From Rhodocyclaceae bacterium (GTDB taxonomy: Bacteria; Pseudomonadota; Gammaproteobacteria; Burkholderiales; Ga0077523), in contig JADCHQ010000015.1 in assembly GCA_020248405.1 (NCBI GenBank), positions 140,643-204,642 of the forward strand: a stretch of DNA of 64,000 nt. The letters are read 5' to 3'. A program made the position numbers and the translations under genes. Shown here in pieces: positions 9,560 to 19,677 of this stretch (within the stretch, counting starts at the first letter, position 1; each line of letters starts with the position of its first letter). The notes beneath the pieces were generated by a model. That model did no database searches. It saw only the letters and a list, made by a program, of their open reading frames with translations, and was not told where the DNA came from.

Positions 9560-11311
9560 TCACCGGCCGGCGGCGGCGCCAAGGCGCCGGGCAGTGGCGG
9601 TGGCATCGGCATCGGGCTCGCCATCGGGACCCAGAACCACCGCATAGCGCGCTGCAGCCTCCGCCGCGCCGTAGTAGCCGCGGCGCACATCCCGCGCCAC
9701 CGCGGCAGGATGGCGCTGCAGCGGATCGCCAAAACCGCCACCGCCCGGGGTATCTACCGCCACCACATCACCGGGCTGCAGGGCAATATCCTGATCCTTG
9801 GACAGATGCGCCGGGCGGTAAGGCCCGCCGCTGCTACGCACCGTCACCCCGTTAAGGCCGCCATCGCTGCCGCCAAGGGCGCCGCGCGGGCCGAAGCGGC
9901 CGTGGTCCATCACGAAGGACGCGCGCGCCTCGCCGCGGCGCAGCCGTACCGCGTAGCTCACGCCGAAGCCGCCACGGAACTCGCCCGCGCCCCCCGAACC
10001 CTCGTGCAGGGCGTAGCGCTCGAACAACACCGGGTAGCGCTGCTCCATCACCTCGATGGGCGTGGTCTTGGAAATGCCGATGGTGGAGCAGCCGTTGGAA
10101 ATGCCATCGCCGGCGGGCGAGCCGCCGTAGCCGCCGCCGGAGATGACGTACATCACGTAGGGCTGGCCGCGCTCCGGATCCATCCCGCCCAGGGCGAAGT
10201 TGCCCGAGGTGCCCGCCGGCGCGGCGAACAGCCGGTCGGGAATGGCCTTCACCAGCGCGTTGAACACCGCTTCGGCAATGCGCTGGCTCACCTCGGCGGC
10301 GCAACCCGACACCGGTCGCGGGTAGCGGGCGTAGAGGAACGTGCCCTCGGGGTCCACGATCTCGATGGGCTCGAAGGTGCCGGCGTTGATGGGCACCTCG
10401 GGAAAGACGTGCTTCACCGCCAGGTAGATGGAGGAGCGAGTGGTGGCGATGACGCTGTTCATGGGCCCCTTGCAAGGCGGCGAGGAGCCACTCATGTCGA
10501 AGCGCAGACGCTCGCCGGATTTGGTTACCGTCATGGCGATGCGCAGCGGCTCGTCCACCACGCCGTCAGAATCGATCCAGGCTTCGCCGCAGTAGCTGCC
10601 ATCGGGGATGGTGGCGATGCGCGCGCGCATCTGGCGGGCAGCCCTTGCCTTGAGCTCGGCCACGGCCGCGTCCACCGTGTCGGCGCCGTAGCGATCGAGC
10701 AGCGCCGCGAGCCGCTTCTCGCCCACCGCCAGCGCGGCCGCCTGGGCCTGGATGTCGCCGATGCGCTGGTCGGCGAGACGAATGTTGGACAGGATGATGG
10801 ACAGGATCTCTGGATCCAGCTCGCCGCGCTTAAACAGCTTCACCGGCGGCAGCCGCAACCCCTCCTGCTCCACCTCGGTGGCGTTGGCGGAGAACCCGCC
10901 GGGCACCATGCCGCCGGTGTCCGGCCAGTGCCCCGTATTGGCGAGCCAGCACCACAGCCTTCCCTGGTGAAAAAAGGGCTTCACGAATTTCACGTCCATG
11001 AGGTGCGTGCCGCCCAGATAGGGGTCGTTGACGATGTAGACGTCGCCTGGCGCCAGGTCGCGGGCGCGCTCGATCACCGCCTGGGTGGAGAACTGCATGG
11101 TGCCCACGAACACCGGCAACCCCAGATCGCCCTGGGCGATGAGCTCGCCGCTGTGGCGGTGGTAAATGCCGTCGGAGCGGTCCAGCGCCTCGGAGATCAC
11201 CGGGCTGAAAGCCGATCGCACGAAGGCCAGGTCCATCTCGTTGCAGACCTGCTGCAAACCGTTCTGGATGACCGAGAGGGTGATGGGATCGAGGGCTGTG
11301 GACATGGTCAT
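9560..11311 (-). CDS. Hydantoinase B/5-oxoprolinase family protein (HyuB-like)
   Basis: A 583-residue HyuB-type subunit (opening DPITLSVIQNGLQQVCNEMD, with YVINDPYLGGTHLMDVKF and the C-terminal GGGGFGDP motif). These proteins normally pair with HyuA to hydrolyse hydantoins, N-methylhydantoin or 5-oxoproline using ATP, or form acetone-carboxylase-like complexes. No hyuA gene is adjacent; the next leftward gene is the nicotinamidase-like protein, 145 bases away. The start could be either of two ATGs (11311, 11305); no strong Shine-Dalgarno. Family certain, substrate unknown. Confidence 0.85.
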   Translation of the reverse strand: MTMSTALDPITLSVIQNGLQQVCNEMDLAFVRSAFSPVISEALDRSDGIYHRHSGELIAQGDLGLPVFVGTMQFSTQAVIERARDLAPGDVYIVNDPYLGGTHLMDVKFVKPFFHQGRLWCWLANTGHWPDTGGMVPGGFSANATEVEQEGLRLPPVKLFKRGELDPEILSIILSNIRLADQRIGDIQAQAAALAVGEKRLAALLDRYGADTVDAAVAELKARAARQMRARIATIPDGSYCGEAWIDSDGVVDEPLRIAMTVTKSGERLRFDMSGSSPPCKGPMNSVIATTRSSIYLAVKHVFPEVPINAGTFEPIEIVDPEGTFLYARYPRPVSGCAAEVSQRIAEAVFNALVKAIPDRLFAAPAGTSGNFALGGMDPERGQPYVMYVISGGGYGGSPAGDGISNGCSTIGISKTTPIEVMEQRYPVLFERYALHEGSGGAGEFRGGFGVSYAVRLRRGEARASFVMDHGRFGPRGALGGSDGGLNGVTVRSSGGPYRPAHLSKDQDIALQPGDVVAVDTPGGGGFGDPLQRHPAAVARDVRRGYYGAAEAAARYAVVLGPDGEPDADATATARRLGAAAGR

Positions 11312-11436
11312 GGGGGTGCAGCACGGAGACAGCCGTGAGTGTAGGCGCGCGATCGCGGGCCGTGGGGCCGGTGTGGCGCGCGGCCCGCGGCGCCAGCGCG
11401 GTTGGCGCAGCCCCGCGGGAGGACTACAGTGCGGCC

Positions 11437-11898
11437 ATGCGCACCCGCAACCGCCACCGCTGGCTCGACCTCACCGTTGCGGGCCTCATGGGCCTGCTGC
11501 TACCCCTCGCGCCGGTGGTGGCCAGCCTGATCGCACGGGACCGGCGCTACTTCACCGCCTACGGACGCACCCTGCTGCGGGCGGCCGGTCACCTGCGCGG
11601 CCAGGTACGCTCGGCGGCCGTGTCGCGGTACTGGCGCAACGGGCGCGCACCGCGGCCCCCCGAGCGCGTCACCGGCGCCTGTACCCACTGCGGCCGCTGC
11701 TGCCTCGACCGGCGCTGCGTTTTCCTGGACTGGACCGCGCAAGGCGAATCGCGCTGCCGCATCCACGGCACCGCTTTCTGGCAGCGCCTGGCCTGCGGGC
11801 GCTACCCGGAAAGCGCCTTCCACATCGCCCTGTACGACTGCCCCAGCTTCCGGGCCGAGCCCGTCGCCCCTCCGGATCGTCACGAGACGTCAATCTGA
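11437..11898 (+). CDS. Membrane-anchored Cys-rich protein, YkgJ-like metal-chelating motif
   Basis: A 153-residue protein with one N-terminal membrane helix (about 10-32) followed by a soluble domain with CTHCGRCC (82-89) and further cysteines (RRC, and C-terminal CGRYP and DCPSF). The CxxCxxCC cluster resembles the zinc/iron-chelating YkgJ/UPF0153 group. The ATG at 11437 is chosen because a GGGAGGA motif lies about 15 bases upstream and the helix then starts promptly. It precedes the btaA remnant by 45 bases. Role unknown. Confidence 0.65.
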   Translation: MRTRNRHRWLDLTVAGLMGLLLPLAPVVASLIARDRRYFTAYGRTLLRAAGHLRGQVRSAAVSRYWRNGRAPRPPERVTGACTHCGRCCLDRRCVFLDWTAQGESRCRIHGTAFWQRLACGRYPESAFHIALYDCPSFRAEPVAPPDRHETSI

Positions 11899-11943
11899 GA
11901 GTCATCGCGCCGTCACCTGGAGGCGCGAGCATAAGGCATTTGC

Positions 11944-13183
11944 GTGCTGACGCGCGCGGAGTGCCTGACCCTGAAACTCGACGATCTCACGCTCGGCGAA
12001 CGCATCGACCAGCGAGTCTTCAACGTGATCTACTCGCGATCGCTGGTCTACAACACCTGCTGGGAAGACCCGGCGGTGGATCGGCGAGCGCTGCGTCTTG
12101 GCCCTGATGACACGGTGCTGGTGATCACCAGCGCCGGCTGCAACGCGCTCGACTACGCGCTGTGCGGGCCTGCACGGGTGCATGCCGTGGACGCCAATCC
12201 TCGCCAGACAGCGTTGCTGGAGTTGAAGCTCTCCGCCCGGCGCCACCTGGGATACGAGGACTTTTTCCAGCTCTTCGGTCATGGTCGCCACCCGCGCTTC
12301 GAGGCGCTCTACCGCGATGCGCTGCGCAGCGGCCTGTCACCCTTCGCCCGAGGCTTCTGGGACAGCCGCAACCACTGGTTCAGCCACCGCGAAGACAAGG
12401 GCAGCTTCTACTACCTCGGCCTGTCGGGCCTGGTGGCGCGCGGCATGCGCGGCTACCTCAGGCTGCGGCCGGTGCTGGCGCGCGCCGTGCACGACCTGTG
12501 CGAGACCGCCAGCATGGAGCACCAGCGGCACATCTACGACAGCCGCATCCGGCCACTGCTGTGGACACCCCACCTGAACTGGCTCCTGGGCCGCCAGCTC
12601 ACCCTGTCGCTGCTGGGCGTTCCCCACCCGCAGCGCAAGGAAGTGCTCGCCGAGCACACCCACGGTGTCGGGGGCTAGGTGCGCGAAGCCATCGACTACG
12701 TGTTTCGCCACCTGCCAGTGGCAACCAACTACTTCTGGCAGGCGTACCTGCGCCGGCACTACACCCCCCAGTGCTGCCCCCAATATCTGACGCGCACGGG
12801 CTTCGATGCGCTCAAGGGCGGGCTCGCTGCGCGGGTGAGGCCCCATACCTGTACCGTCACCGACTTCCTCGCCGGAACACGCGAGCGCATCTCGCGCTTC
12901 GTGCTGCTCGACCACATGGACTGGATGAGCTCCTACCATCCGCAGGCGCTTGCAGGAGGAATGGCAGCGCATCCTGGAACGCGCCACGCCCGGCGCCCGC
13001 GTGCTGTTTCGCAGCGCTCATGCCAGACCGCGCTACCTGGATCGCATCCGACTGGCTTGTGCGGACGGCGCCGCGCCGTTGCGGCAGGTGCTGCGCTTCC
13101 ACGACGAATGGGCCCGCGAACTCACCCGCCAGGACCGGGTGCACACCTATGCGGGCTTTCACATCGCCGACCTGCCGGGCTGA
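11944..13183 (+). pseudogene. btaA: btaA (S-adenosylmethionine:diacylglycerol 3-amino-3-carboxypropyltransferase), disrupted
   Basis: BtaA makes the homoserine ether head group of betaine lipids from SAM and diacylglycerol. Three collinear pieces are visible. 11944-12678 encodes the N-terminal half (YSRSLVYNTCWEDPAVD and VITSAGCNALDYAL are hallmark segments). An amber TAG at 12676-12678 then interrupts the same frame, which resumes as REAIDYVFRHLPVATNYFW to about 12950. There the frame shifts by one base near a CTTGCAGGAGGAATGG stretch, and the C-terminal part (QEEWQRILERATPGARVLF to FHIADLPG) ends at 13183. Two independent lesions suggest a real pseudogene or two sequencing errors. The intact btaB follows 12 bases later with a strong Shine-Dalgarno. 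Confidence 0.82.
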
Positions 13184-13195
13184 AGGAGGACCGCC

Positions 13196-13933
13196 GTGCT
13201 CTCCGAAGCGCGAGTGCTGCTGCAATTGCTGCGCGGCCAGCCCCGCGGCGGCAGTCATGCCCAGCGGCTGGAGGCCTTTTACGGCCCCCAGGCCAGGCAC
13301 TACGACCGCTCCCGCGAGCGGCTGCTCCACGGACGCCGCGAGCTGATGGAACTGCTTGCGCCACCGCCCGGCACGCGGCTCGCCGAGCTGGGCGGGGGCA
13401 CTGGGCGTAACCTGGAATTCCTCGGCGAACGCCTTGCCGCGCTGGAGACAGTCTGGCTGGTGGACCTGTGCGCGCCGCTGCTCAACGAGGCGCGGCGGCG
13501 CACCGCTGCGCGGCCCAACGTGCGCTTGATCGAGGCAGACGCCACCGTCTCGCGGCCCAAGGCACCGGTGCAGGCGGTCCTGTTGTGCTATTCACTCACC
13601 ATGATCCCCGACTGGTTTCGCGCGGTGGACAACGCGTGGCACATGCTCGAGCCGGGTGGATTGATCGGCGTGGTGGATTTCCACGTCCCGCGGCGTGACC
13701 CGCCCCAGGGTCGCGCCCGCCAGGCCGCCCTGGCCAGAGCCTTCTGGCGCACATGGTTCGATCGGGACGGCGTCTTTCCGAGCCCCGACCACCTGCCCTA
13801 CCTGGAAGCGCGTTTCCGGACCCGGGTGCTGCTGGAACGCAGCGGCACGATCCCCTGGCTGCCGCTGCTGCGCATGCCCTGGTACCTGTTCATCGGCGTC
13901 AAGGCGCCCGGCGACCCGGCTCCACCCCGCTGA
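13196..13933 (+). CDS. btaB: BtaB methyltransferase (betaine lipid synthesis)
   Basis: SAM-dependent methyltransferase expected to trimethylate diacylglyceryl-homoserine to the betaine lipid DGTS, at the membrane surface. 245 residues; motif I AELGGGTGRN at about 63-72, an acidic VDLC at the end of strand 2, and LLCYSLTMIPDW downstream, typical of BtaB. The GTG start at 13196 is preceded by AAGGAGGA at the right distance. Pairing with btaA gives the identity; since btaA is interrupted, the pathway may be dead unless the lesions are errors. Confidence 0.85.
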   Translation: MLSEARVLLQLLRGQPRGGSHAQRLEAFYGPQARHYDRSRERLLHGRRELMELLAPPPGTRLAELGGGTGRNLEFLGERLAALETVWLVDLCAPLLNEARRRTAARPNVRLIEADATVSRPKAPVQAVLLCYSLTMIPDWFRAVDNAWHMLEPGGLIGVVDFHVPRRDPPQGRARQAALARAFWRTWFDRDGVFPSPDHLPYLEARFRTRVLLERSGTIPWLPLLRMPWYLFIGVKAPGDPAPPR

Positions 13934-14112
13934 ACCGTGTGCGCCCGCGTTGAACCGGGCTCGGCACCCTCGGGTACGGTTGCGAAATCCGGCACGGGCG
14001 GTGGCGCGTCGCGCTGCGTGGCTGCAGGGCGATGCGGCAGCGCTTCGACGCCCATACCCTGGGCACCGATCGCATGTCGCGGTCGAACCACCAACCTACG
14101 GGAGCATTGAAA

Positions 14113-14412
14113 ATGAAGACCATCCTGATCGCCGCCGCCTTCGCCACCGCAGCCATGATCGCTGCCAGCCCGGCCTCGGCCGCCACCCAGCAGGAAAAAA
14201 TGAAGTCCTGCAGCGCCGATGCAAAAGCCAAGTCTCTCAAAGGCACGGAGCGGCGCGAATTCATGAGCCAGTGCCTCGCGGCCAGTCCCGAGGAAAAGGC
14301 GCAGCGCCTGGCGCAAAAGGAAAAGACGCGCGCATGCACGGACGAGGCCAAGTCGAAGGCCCTGCGCGGCGACGAGCGCAAGCAGTTCGTAGCCAGCTGT
14401 GTTGGGGCTTGA
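14113..14412 (+). CDS. PsiF-family secreted small protein
   Basis: A 99-residue protein with a clean signal peptide (MKTILIAAAFATAAMIAASPASA) and two PsiF repeats, each with a conserved Cys, an xSLKG/ALRG turn and an (E)RKxFxxxC pattern. PsiF is phosphate-starvation induced in enterobacteria; function unknown. The ATG at 14113 has GGAG upstream. Its position after btaAB is suggestive, because betaine lipids replace phospholipids under phosphate limitation, but I see no Pho box in 13934-14112. Confidence 0.8.
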   Translation: MKTILIAAAFATAAMIAASPASAATQQEKMKSCSADAKAKSLKGTERREFMSQCLAASPEEKAQRLAQKEKTRACTDEAKSKALRGDERKQFVASCVGA

Positions 14413-14444
14413 CTCTACCGCGCGACGGCTCTGCACCTGGGAGG

Positions 14445-14477
14445 GACGCGGGGCCAGCTTGAAGCTGGCCCCGCGTC
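14445..14477 (+). terminator. Strong intrinsic terminator after psiF-like gene
   Basis: Perfect 16-base inverted repeat (14445-14460 with 14462-14477) around a single G, followed by ATTTTGTTT. It ends the psiF-like transcript and on the other strand would also fold after the convergent acetyltransferase gene. Confidence 0.85.
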
Positions 14478-14562
14478 ATTTTGTTTCGCGGCCGTGGAGC
14501 GCTCCTCGGTGCCTGTGGCGCACCCGCGAGCCCTCCAGCACCGGCATGGGTGCAGGGGAGCC

Positions 14563-15045
14563 TCAGGCCGCCGCGATCTTCTTCAAGGCATCGCCAGTGA
14601 CGCGAAAGATGGTCCAATCCTCCAGCGGCTGTGCCCCGAGGGACTGGTAGAACTCCCACGCGGGCGTATTCCAGTCCAGGGCGGTCCACTCGAAACGGCC
14701 GCAGCCGCGCGCCACCGCGATGCGCGCCACGTGCAGCAGCAACGCGCGGCCGTACCCTTTGCGACGATGCTCGGGCGGCACGAAGATGTCCTCCAGCCAC
14801 AAACCCTGCTTGCCCAGGAAGGTGGAGAAGGTGTGAAAGTACACGGCAAAGCCCACCGGGGTGTGGGCATCGAAGGCAAGCGCCACCTCGGCGCCGGGCC
14901 GCGCCCCGAACAGCGATTCGCGCAGCGTGTCATCGGTGGCGGTGACCAGATGCGAAAGCCGCTCGTAGCTGGCCAGTTCGCGCACGAAGCGCAATACCAG
15001 CGCAGTGTCGTCGGCCGTGGCCGGACGTATGGACAGTTCACTCAC
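14563..15045 (-). CDS. GNAT-family N-acetyltransferase
   Basis: A 160-residue acetyl-CoA-dependent transferase. Motif A is clear (EDIFVPPEHRRKGYGRALL, with the RRKGYG pyrophosphate-binding loop), followed by the DWNTPAWEFYQSLGA segment typical of the diamine/spermidine or amino-acid acetyltransferase branch. Starts with GTG at 15045 (MSELSIRPATADD), 13 bases after the stop of the ABC ATPase gene upstream, so it is probably the last gene of the peptide-transport operon. Substrate unknown; a polyamine or amine would fit. Confidence 0.85.
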   Translation of the reverse strand: MSELSIRPATADDTALVLRFVRELASYERLSHLVTATDDTLRESLFGARPGAEVALAFDAHTPVGFAVYFHTFSTFLGKQGLWLEDIFVPPEHRRKGYGRALLLHVARIAVARGCGRFEWTALDWNTPAWEFYQSLGAQPLEDWTIFRVTGDALKKIAAA

Positions 15046-15058
15046 GGGGGCGTGGCTC

Positions 15059-16008
15059 TCAATACAGATGGCATTCGACGAAGTGGGCCCGGTCGCGCCC
15101 GCCCACGGCCACAGGCCTGGGCGCCTCCACCCGACAGCGCTCGGTGGCATGGGGGCAGCGCGGATGAAACCGGCAACCGGGTGGCGGGTTTTCCGGGCTG
15201 GACAGGTCGCCCTGCACCACTGCATGGTCGCGGGGGCGGTCGGGATCGGGCTCGGGAATTGCTGCGATCAGAGCGCGCGTGTAGGGGTGACGGGGGTCGG
15301 CGTAGATCTCCTCGGCGGGGCCCATCTCCACCACGCGGCCGAGGTACATCACCGCGAGCCGGTCGCTCACGTATTTCACCACCGCCAGGTTGTGGGAGAT
15401 GAACAGGTAGGAGAGCCCGCGGTCGCGCTTCAAGGCCATCATGAGATTGAGGATCTGCGACTGGATGGAAACGTCCAGCGCCGACACGGGCTCATCGGCC
15501 ACGATCAACTCGGGCGACAGCGCCAGTGCCCGGGCGATGCACACCCGCTGGCGCTGCCCGCCGGAGAATTCGTGCGGATGGCGCGCTGCAGCCTCCGCAG
15601 GCAGGCCGCAGGTCTCGAGCAGTTCCGCCACTGCCCTGGCGCGCTCGGCGCGGGTGCCGATGCCATGAATGGCCAGCGGTTCCTCCACCAGCGCCCCCAC
15701 GCGCATGCGCGGATCGAGCGCCGCGTAGGGGTCCTGGAAAATCATCTGCAAGTGCCGGCGCATGGGGCGCAAGGCCGTCTCCGGCAGCAGCGTGAGGTCC
15801 TTGCCCCGGAAGCGCACGCTGCCCGCGGTGGGCCGGATGAGCTGCAGGATGAGCCGCCCCAGCGTGGACTTGCCGCAACCCGACTCGCCCACGATGCCGA
15901 TGGTCTCGCCCGCCGCCTGCTGGAAGCTCACGCCGTTGACGGCGTGAATGGCCCCGCCGCCCTTCAACGGAAAGGCCTTGGCAAGCTCCGTGACCTCCAG
16001 CAGCGTGC

Positions 16009-16012
<4 letters not shown>
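15059..16012 (-). CDS. dppF: Oligopeptide/dipeptide ABC transporter ATPase (DppF/OppF type)
   Basis: Cytoplasmic ATPase of 317 residues with Walker A GESGCGKST (42-50), signature FSGGQRQR, Walker B LIVADEP and the C-terminal oligopeptide extension containing CRFHPRCPHATERC. The GTG start at 16012 overlaps the dppD-like stop (GTGA), so the two are translationally coupled. Together with the DppD-like ATPase it powers the two permeases of this operon. Confidence 0.92.
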
Positions 16013-16970
<958 letters not shown>

Positions 16971-16974
<4 letters not shown>

Positions 16975-17918
16975 TCCAGCACGATCCTCGGGAAATACAG
17001 CGACACGAGCCAGTTGGGCACGTCCACGATCTCGGAGATGCGCAGATCCGCGCACACGCTGCACAGCATGTAGGCCTCCACGGCCGACATGCCGTGGCGC
17101 CGCGTGAGCAGGTCGATCATGCCGCGCACCGCGTCGCGCGCGCCCTGGATGAGATCGGGCGACACGCCGGTGGTGACCTCGTAGCCCTTCGCGTCCAGGT
17201 GGCGCGTGACGGGCCCGGGTGTGGTGAAGCGCGGGAAGGCGAGCTTCTCCCCCTTGATGAGGTCGAACTTGAGCGCCACGCTCATGGGGCTTTCGATGGC
17301 CGTGCCGCACACCTCGCCATCGCCCTGGGCCGCGTGGGTGTCGCCCACGGAGAACAGCGCGCCGGCCACTTCCACGGGCAGGTAGAGCTCGGTGCCCTCC
17401 GCCACGTCGCGCACGTCCATGTTGCCACCCACGCGGCGCGGCGGGACGATGCTGTGCTGTCCGTCCTCGGCCATGGCCACGCCGATGGTGCCGGTGAAAG
17501 GCTTGAGGGGCACCCGCCCGAAGCGCCCGAAGAACGCCGGCGCCAGCGTGGCCGGGTCGTACTTCCACAGGTGCAGGGCGGGTTCGGTGAAATCGTCGGC
17601 CAGCAGCCCGAAGCCCGGGATGTTGGCGGTCCAGCCCCAACCCGAGGGCTTGAAGCCCAGCAGCGTCACCTTGAGCACGTCGCCCGCCCGGGCGCCATCC
17701 ACGAACACCGGGCCGGTGACGGGATTGACCTTGCCGAAATCCATGGTGCCCACATGGGCCACGGTGGAGGACGGCGAGAGCTGCCCGCCGGAGGCTTCGA
17801 AGACCTCGAATTCCACCGACTGGCCGGGCGCGATGGTGAGCACCGGCGCGATGGCGTTGTTCCAGCCGATGTGGTGCTGGTGCCGGTGGATGGTGTGATC
17901 GTGATGCGTGTGTGCCAT
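16971..17918 (-). CDS. Acetamidase/formamidase family hydrolase
   Basis: A 315-residue FmdA/AmdA-family amidohydrolase that releases ammonia from formamide, acetamide or a related amide. Family segments include the WTANIPGFGLLADDF stretch, VGDTHAAQGDGEVCGTAIE (metal/active-site region) and the C-terminal CSVCADLRISEIVD. The N-terminus is notably His-rich (MAHTHHDHTIHRHQHH), possibly a metal-binding tail. ATG 17918. It lies inside the peptide ABC operon between the binding protein and the ATPases and overlaps dppD, so its substrate is probably imported by this transporter (inference). Confidence 0.88.
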
Positions 17919-17949
17919 GAAGGCGTGCTCCCGCGCGATGCCGGAAAAC

Positions 17950-17979
17950 GACGCGGGCGCGGAAGGCCGCGCCCGCGTC
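17950..17979 (-). terminator. Intercistronic hairpin after binding-protein gene
   Basis: Perfect 13-base stem with a 4-base loop between the binding-protein stop and the amidase start, followed on the minus strand by GTTTTCC. Such structures commonly attenuate or protect mRNA so that the periplasmic binding protein is made in excess of downstream products. Confidence 0.6.
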
Positions 17980-18023
17980 GCATCGGGCTGGCGTGCCTCG
18001 CGGCGCACCAGCCCGGGCCTGGC

Positions 18024-19643
18024 TCAGCCCTTGATGTAGATGTGGTCGTAGTTGATGGGGATGCGCACCGGATCCACGTACAGGTTGTCCGGCCCGCCCA
18101 GCCGCTTGGCGCGGAAGGTGAAGCGCTGCTCGTTGAACACCGGAATCCACGGCGCGTCTTTCATGATGTCCGTGAATACGGTCTTCCAGGCCTGCGCCCG
18201 TTCCGCCGCCTTGGCCGGGTCGGACATGGCGTCGGCAGCCTCGGCACGCTTGTCGAGCTCCTTGTTGCAGTACCACGACCAGTTCCAGCCGCCCGCCGTG
18301 GCGCCCGCGCAGCCCAGGATGGGTCCGTAGAAATTGGAGGGATCGGGGAAGTCCGCGATCCACGCCATGCCGCCGGACCAGATCATGGGCGCGGTCTTGG
18401 GCTTGCCGCCGGCCGCGATGACGTTGGCCTGGGCCAGGTTCTTCAGCGCCACCTCCACGCCGATCTCCTTCAGGTCCTGCTGGATGGCCTGGGCGATGCG
18501 CGGGTTGGGATCCACGTTGAACACGTACAGCGTGGTCTTGAAGCCCTTCTCCAGCCCCGCCTCCTTGAGCAGCTCCTTGGCCTTGGCCGGGTCGTAGGCA
18601 TAGCCCTTGAAGTCCTTGTCATAGCCGGGCATGGACGGCGGCAGCGGCTGGGTGGCCGGCACGGCGCGGTTGTTGATGATCTTGACGATGCGCTCCTTGT
18701 TGACGGCCATGTTCACCGCCTGGCGCACACGCGCGTCATCGAAGGGCTTCATCTGCACGTTGAGCGTCACGTAGCCGGTGTGCAGCTGGCCGCCTTCCAC
18801 GATCATGCCGGCGTACTTGGGGTTGTTGCGGATCTCGAGGAACTTGGCCGGCGGGATGCCGTCGCCGGCCACGTCTGCCTCGCCCTTCTCGAGCTTGAGG
18901 ATGGCCGTCATGGGCTCCAGGCCCACCTGGAAGGTGATCTGGTCCAGCTTGGGCACGCCGGGCACGAAGTAGTCGGGGTTCTTCTTGAACACCAGCTGCT
19001 GGCCGAGCTTCCATTCAGCCACGGTGTAGGCGCCCGAACCCACCGGCTTCTTGCCGAAGTCCTTGCCTGCCTTGTCCACCGCCTCCTTGGGCACCACCGA
19101 GGAGAAGTTGAGCGCCACGATGTGCAGGAAGGTGGCGTCGGGACGCGACAGCGTGAACTGGATAGTGGCGGGATCCACCACCTTGATGCCCTTCACTTCC
19201 TTGGCCTTTCCCTTCTTGAAGGCGTCCATGCCGGCGATCTGGTCGTAGAAGCCGGCGCCAGGGCTCTCGGTCTTGGGGCTGTTGGTGCGCTCGAAGGAAT
19301 ACTTCACGTCCTGAGCCACCACCTCGCGGCCGTTGTGGAACTTCACCCCCTTGCGCAGCTTGAAGGTGTAGGTGAGGCCGTCCTTGGAGATGTCGTAGCT
19401 TTCCGCCAGGCTGGGCACCAGCTCGGTGGTGCCGGGCTTGTAGTCCAGCAGCCGCGAGAAGATGCTCTTGATCATGGACCAGTTCACCCAGTCGTAACCG
19501 ATGGCGGGATCGAGGGTGACGATGTCGTCCTTGTAAGTGACGATGATGCTGCCGCCGGGCTTGCCCTCTTCCGCACTGGCGGAGAAAGCCGCCGGCAGCG
19601 CGAAGGCAGCGGCGAGCGCGGCGATGAGGATGCGACGTTTCAT
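18024..19643 (-). CDS. Peptide/amide ABC transporter substrate-binding protein (SBP_bac_5)
   Basis: Periplasmic receptor of 539 residues in the DppA/OppA family. Signal peptide at 1-25 (MKRRILIAALAAAFALPAAFSASA), then the SBP_bac_5 pattern: FKLRKGVKFHNGREVVAQDV, VRQAVNMAVNKERI and a C-terminal segment with many Trp/Tyr. Captures peptides or related amide solutes and delivers them to the DppBC-like permeases encoded just upstream. A strong hairpin follows the gene. Ligand not predictable. Confidence 0.93.
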   Translation of the reverse strand: MKRRILIAALAAAFALPAAFSASAEEGKPGGSIIVTYKDDIVTLDPAIGYDWVNWSMIKSIFSRLLDYKPGTTELVPSLAESYDISKDGLTYTFKLRKGVKFHNGREVVAQDVKYSFERTNSPKTESPGAGFYDQIAGMDAFKKGKAKEVKGIKVVDPATIQFTLSRPDATFLHIVALNFSSVVPKEAVDKAGKDFGKKPVGSGAYTVAEWKLGQQLVFKKNPDYFVPGVPKLDQITFQVGLEPMTAILKLEKGEADVAGDGIPPAKFLEIRNNPKYAGMIVEGGQLHTGYVTLNVQMKPFDDARVRQAVNMAVNKERIVKIINNRAVPATQPLPPSMPGYDKDFKGYAYDPAKAKELLKEAGLEKGFKTTLYVFNVDPNPRIAQAIQQDLKEIGVEVALKNLAQANVIAAGGKPKTAPMIWSGGMAWIADFPDPSNFYGPILGCAGATAGGWNWSWYCNKELDKRAEAADAMSDPAKAAERAQAWKTVFTDIMKDAPWIPVFNEQRFTFRAKRLGGPDNLYVDPVRIPINYDHIYIKG

Positions 19644-19677
19644 GGGAAAGCTCCTTGGGGTCAGGATTGTTGTGGTG

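Noticed and set aside
12676..12678. Amber codon in btaA read as stop-codon recoding
   Set aside because: A separate frameshift about 275 bases later means simple read-through would not restore the protein; decay or sequence error is simpler.
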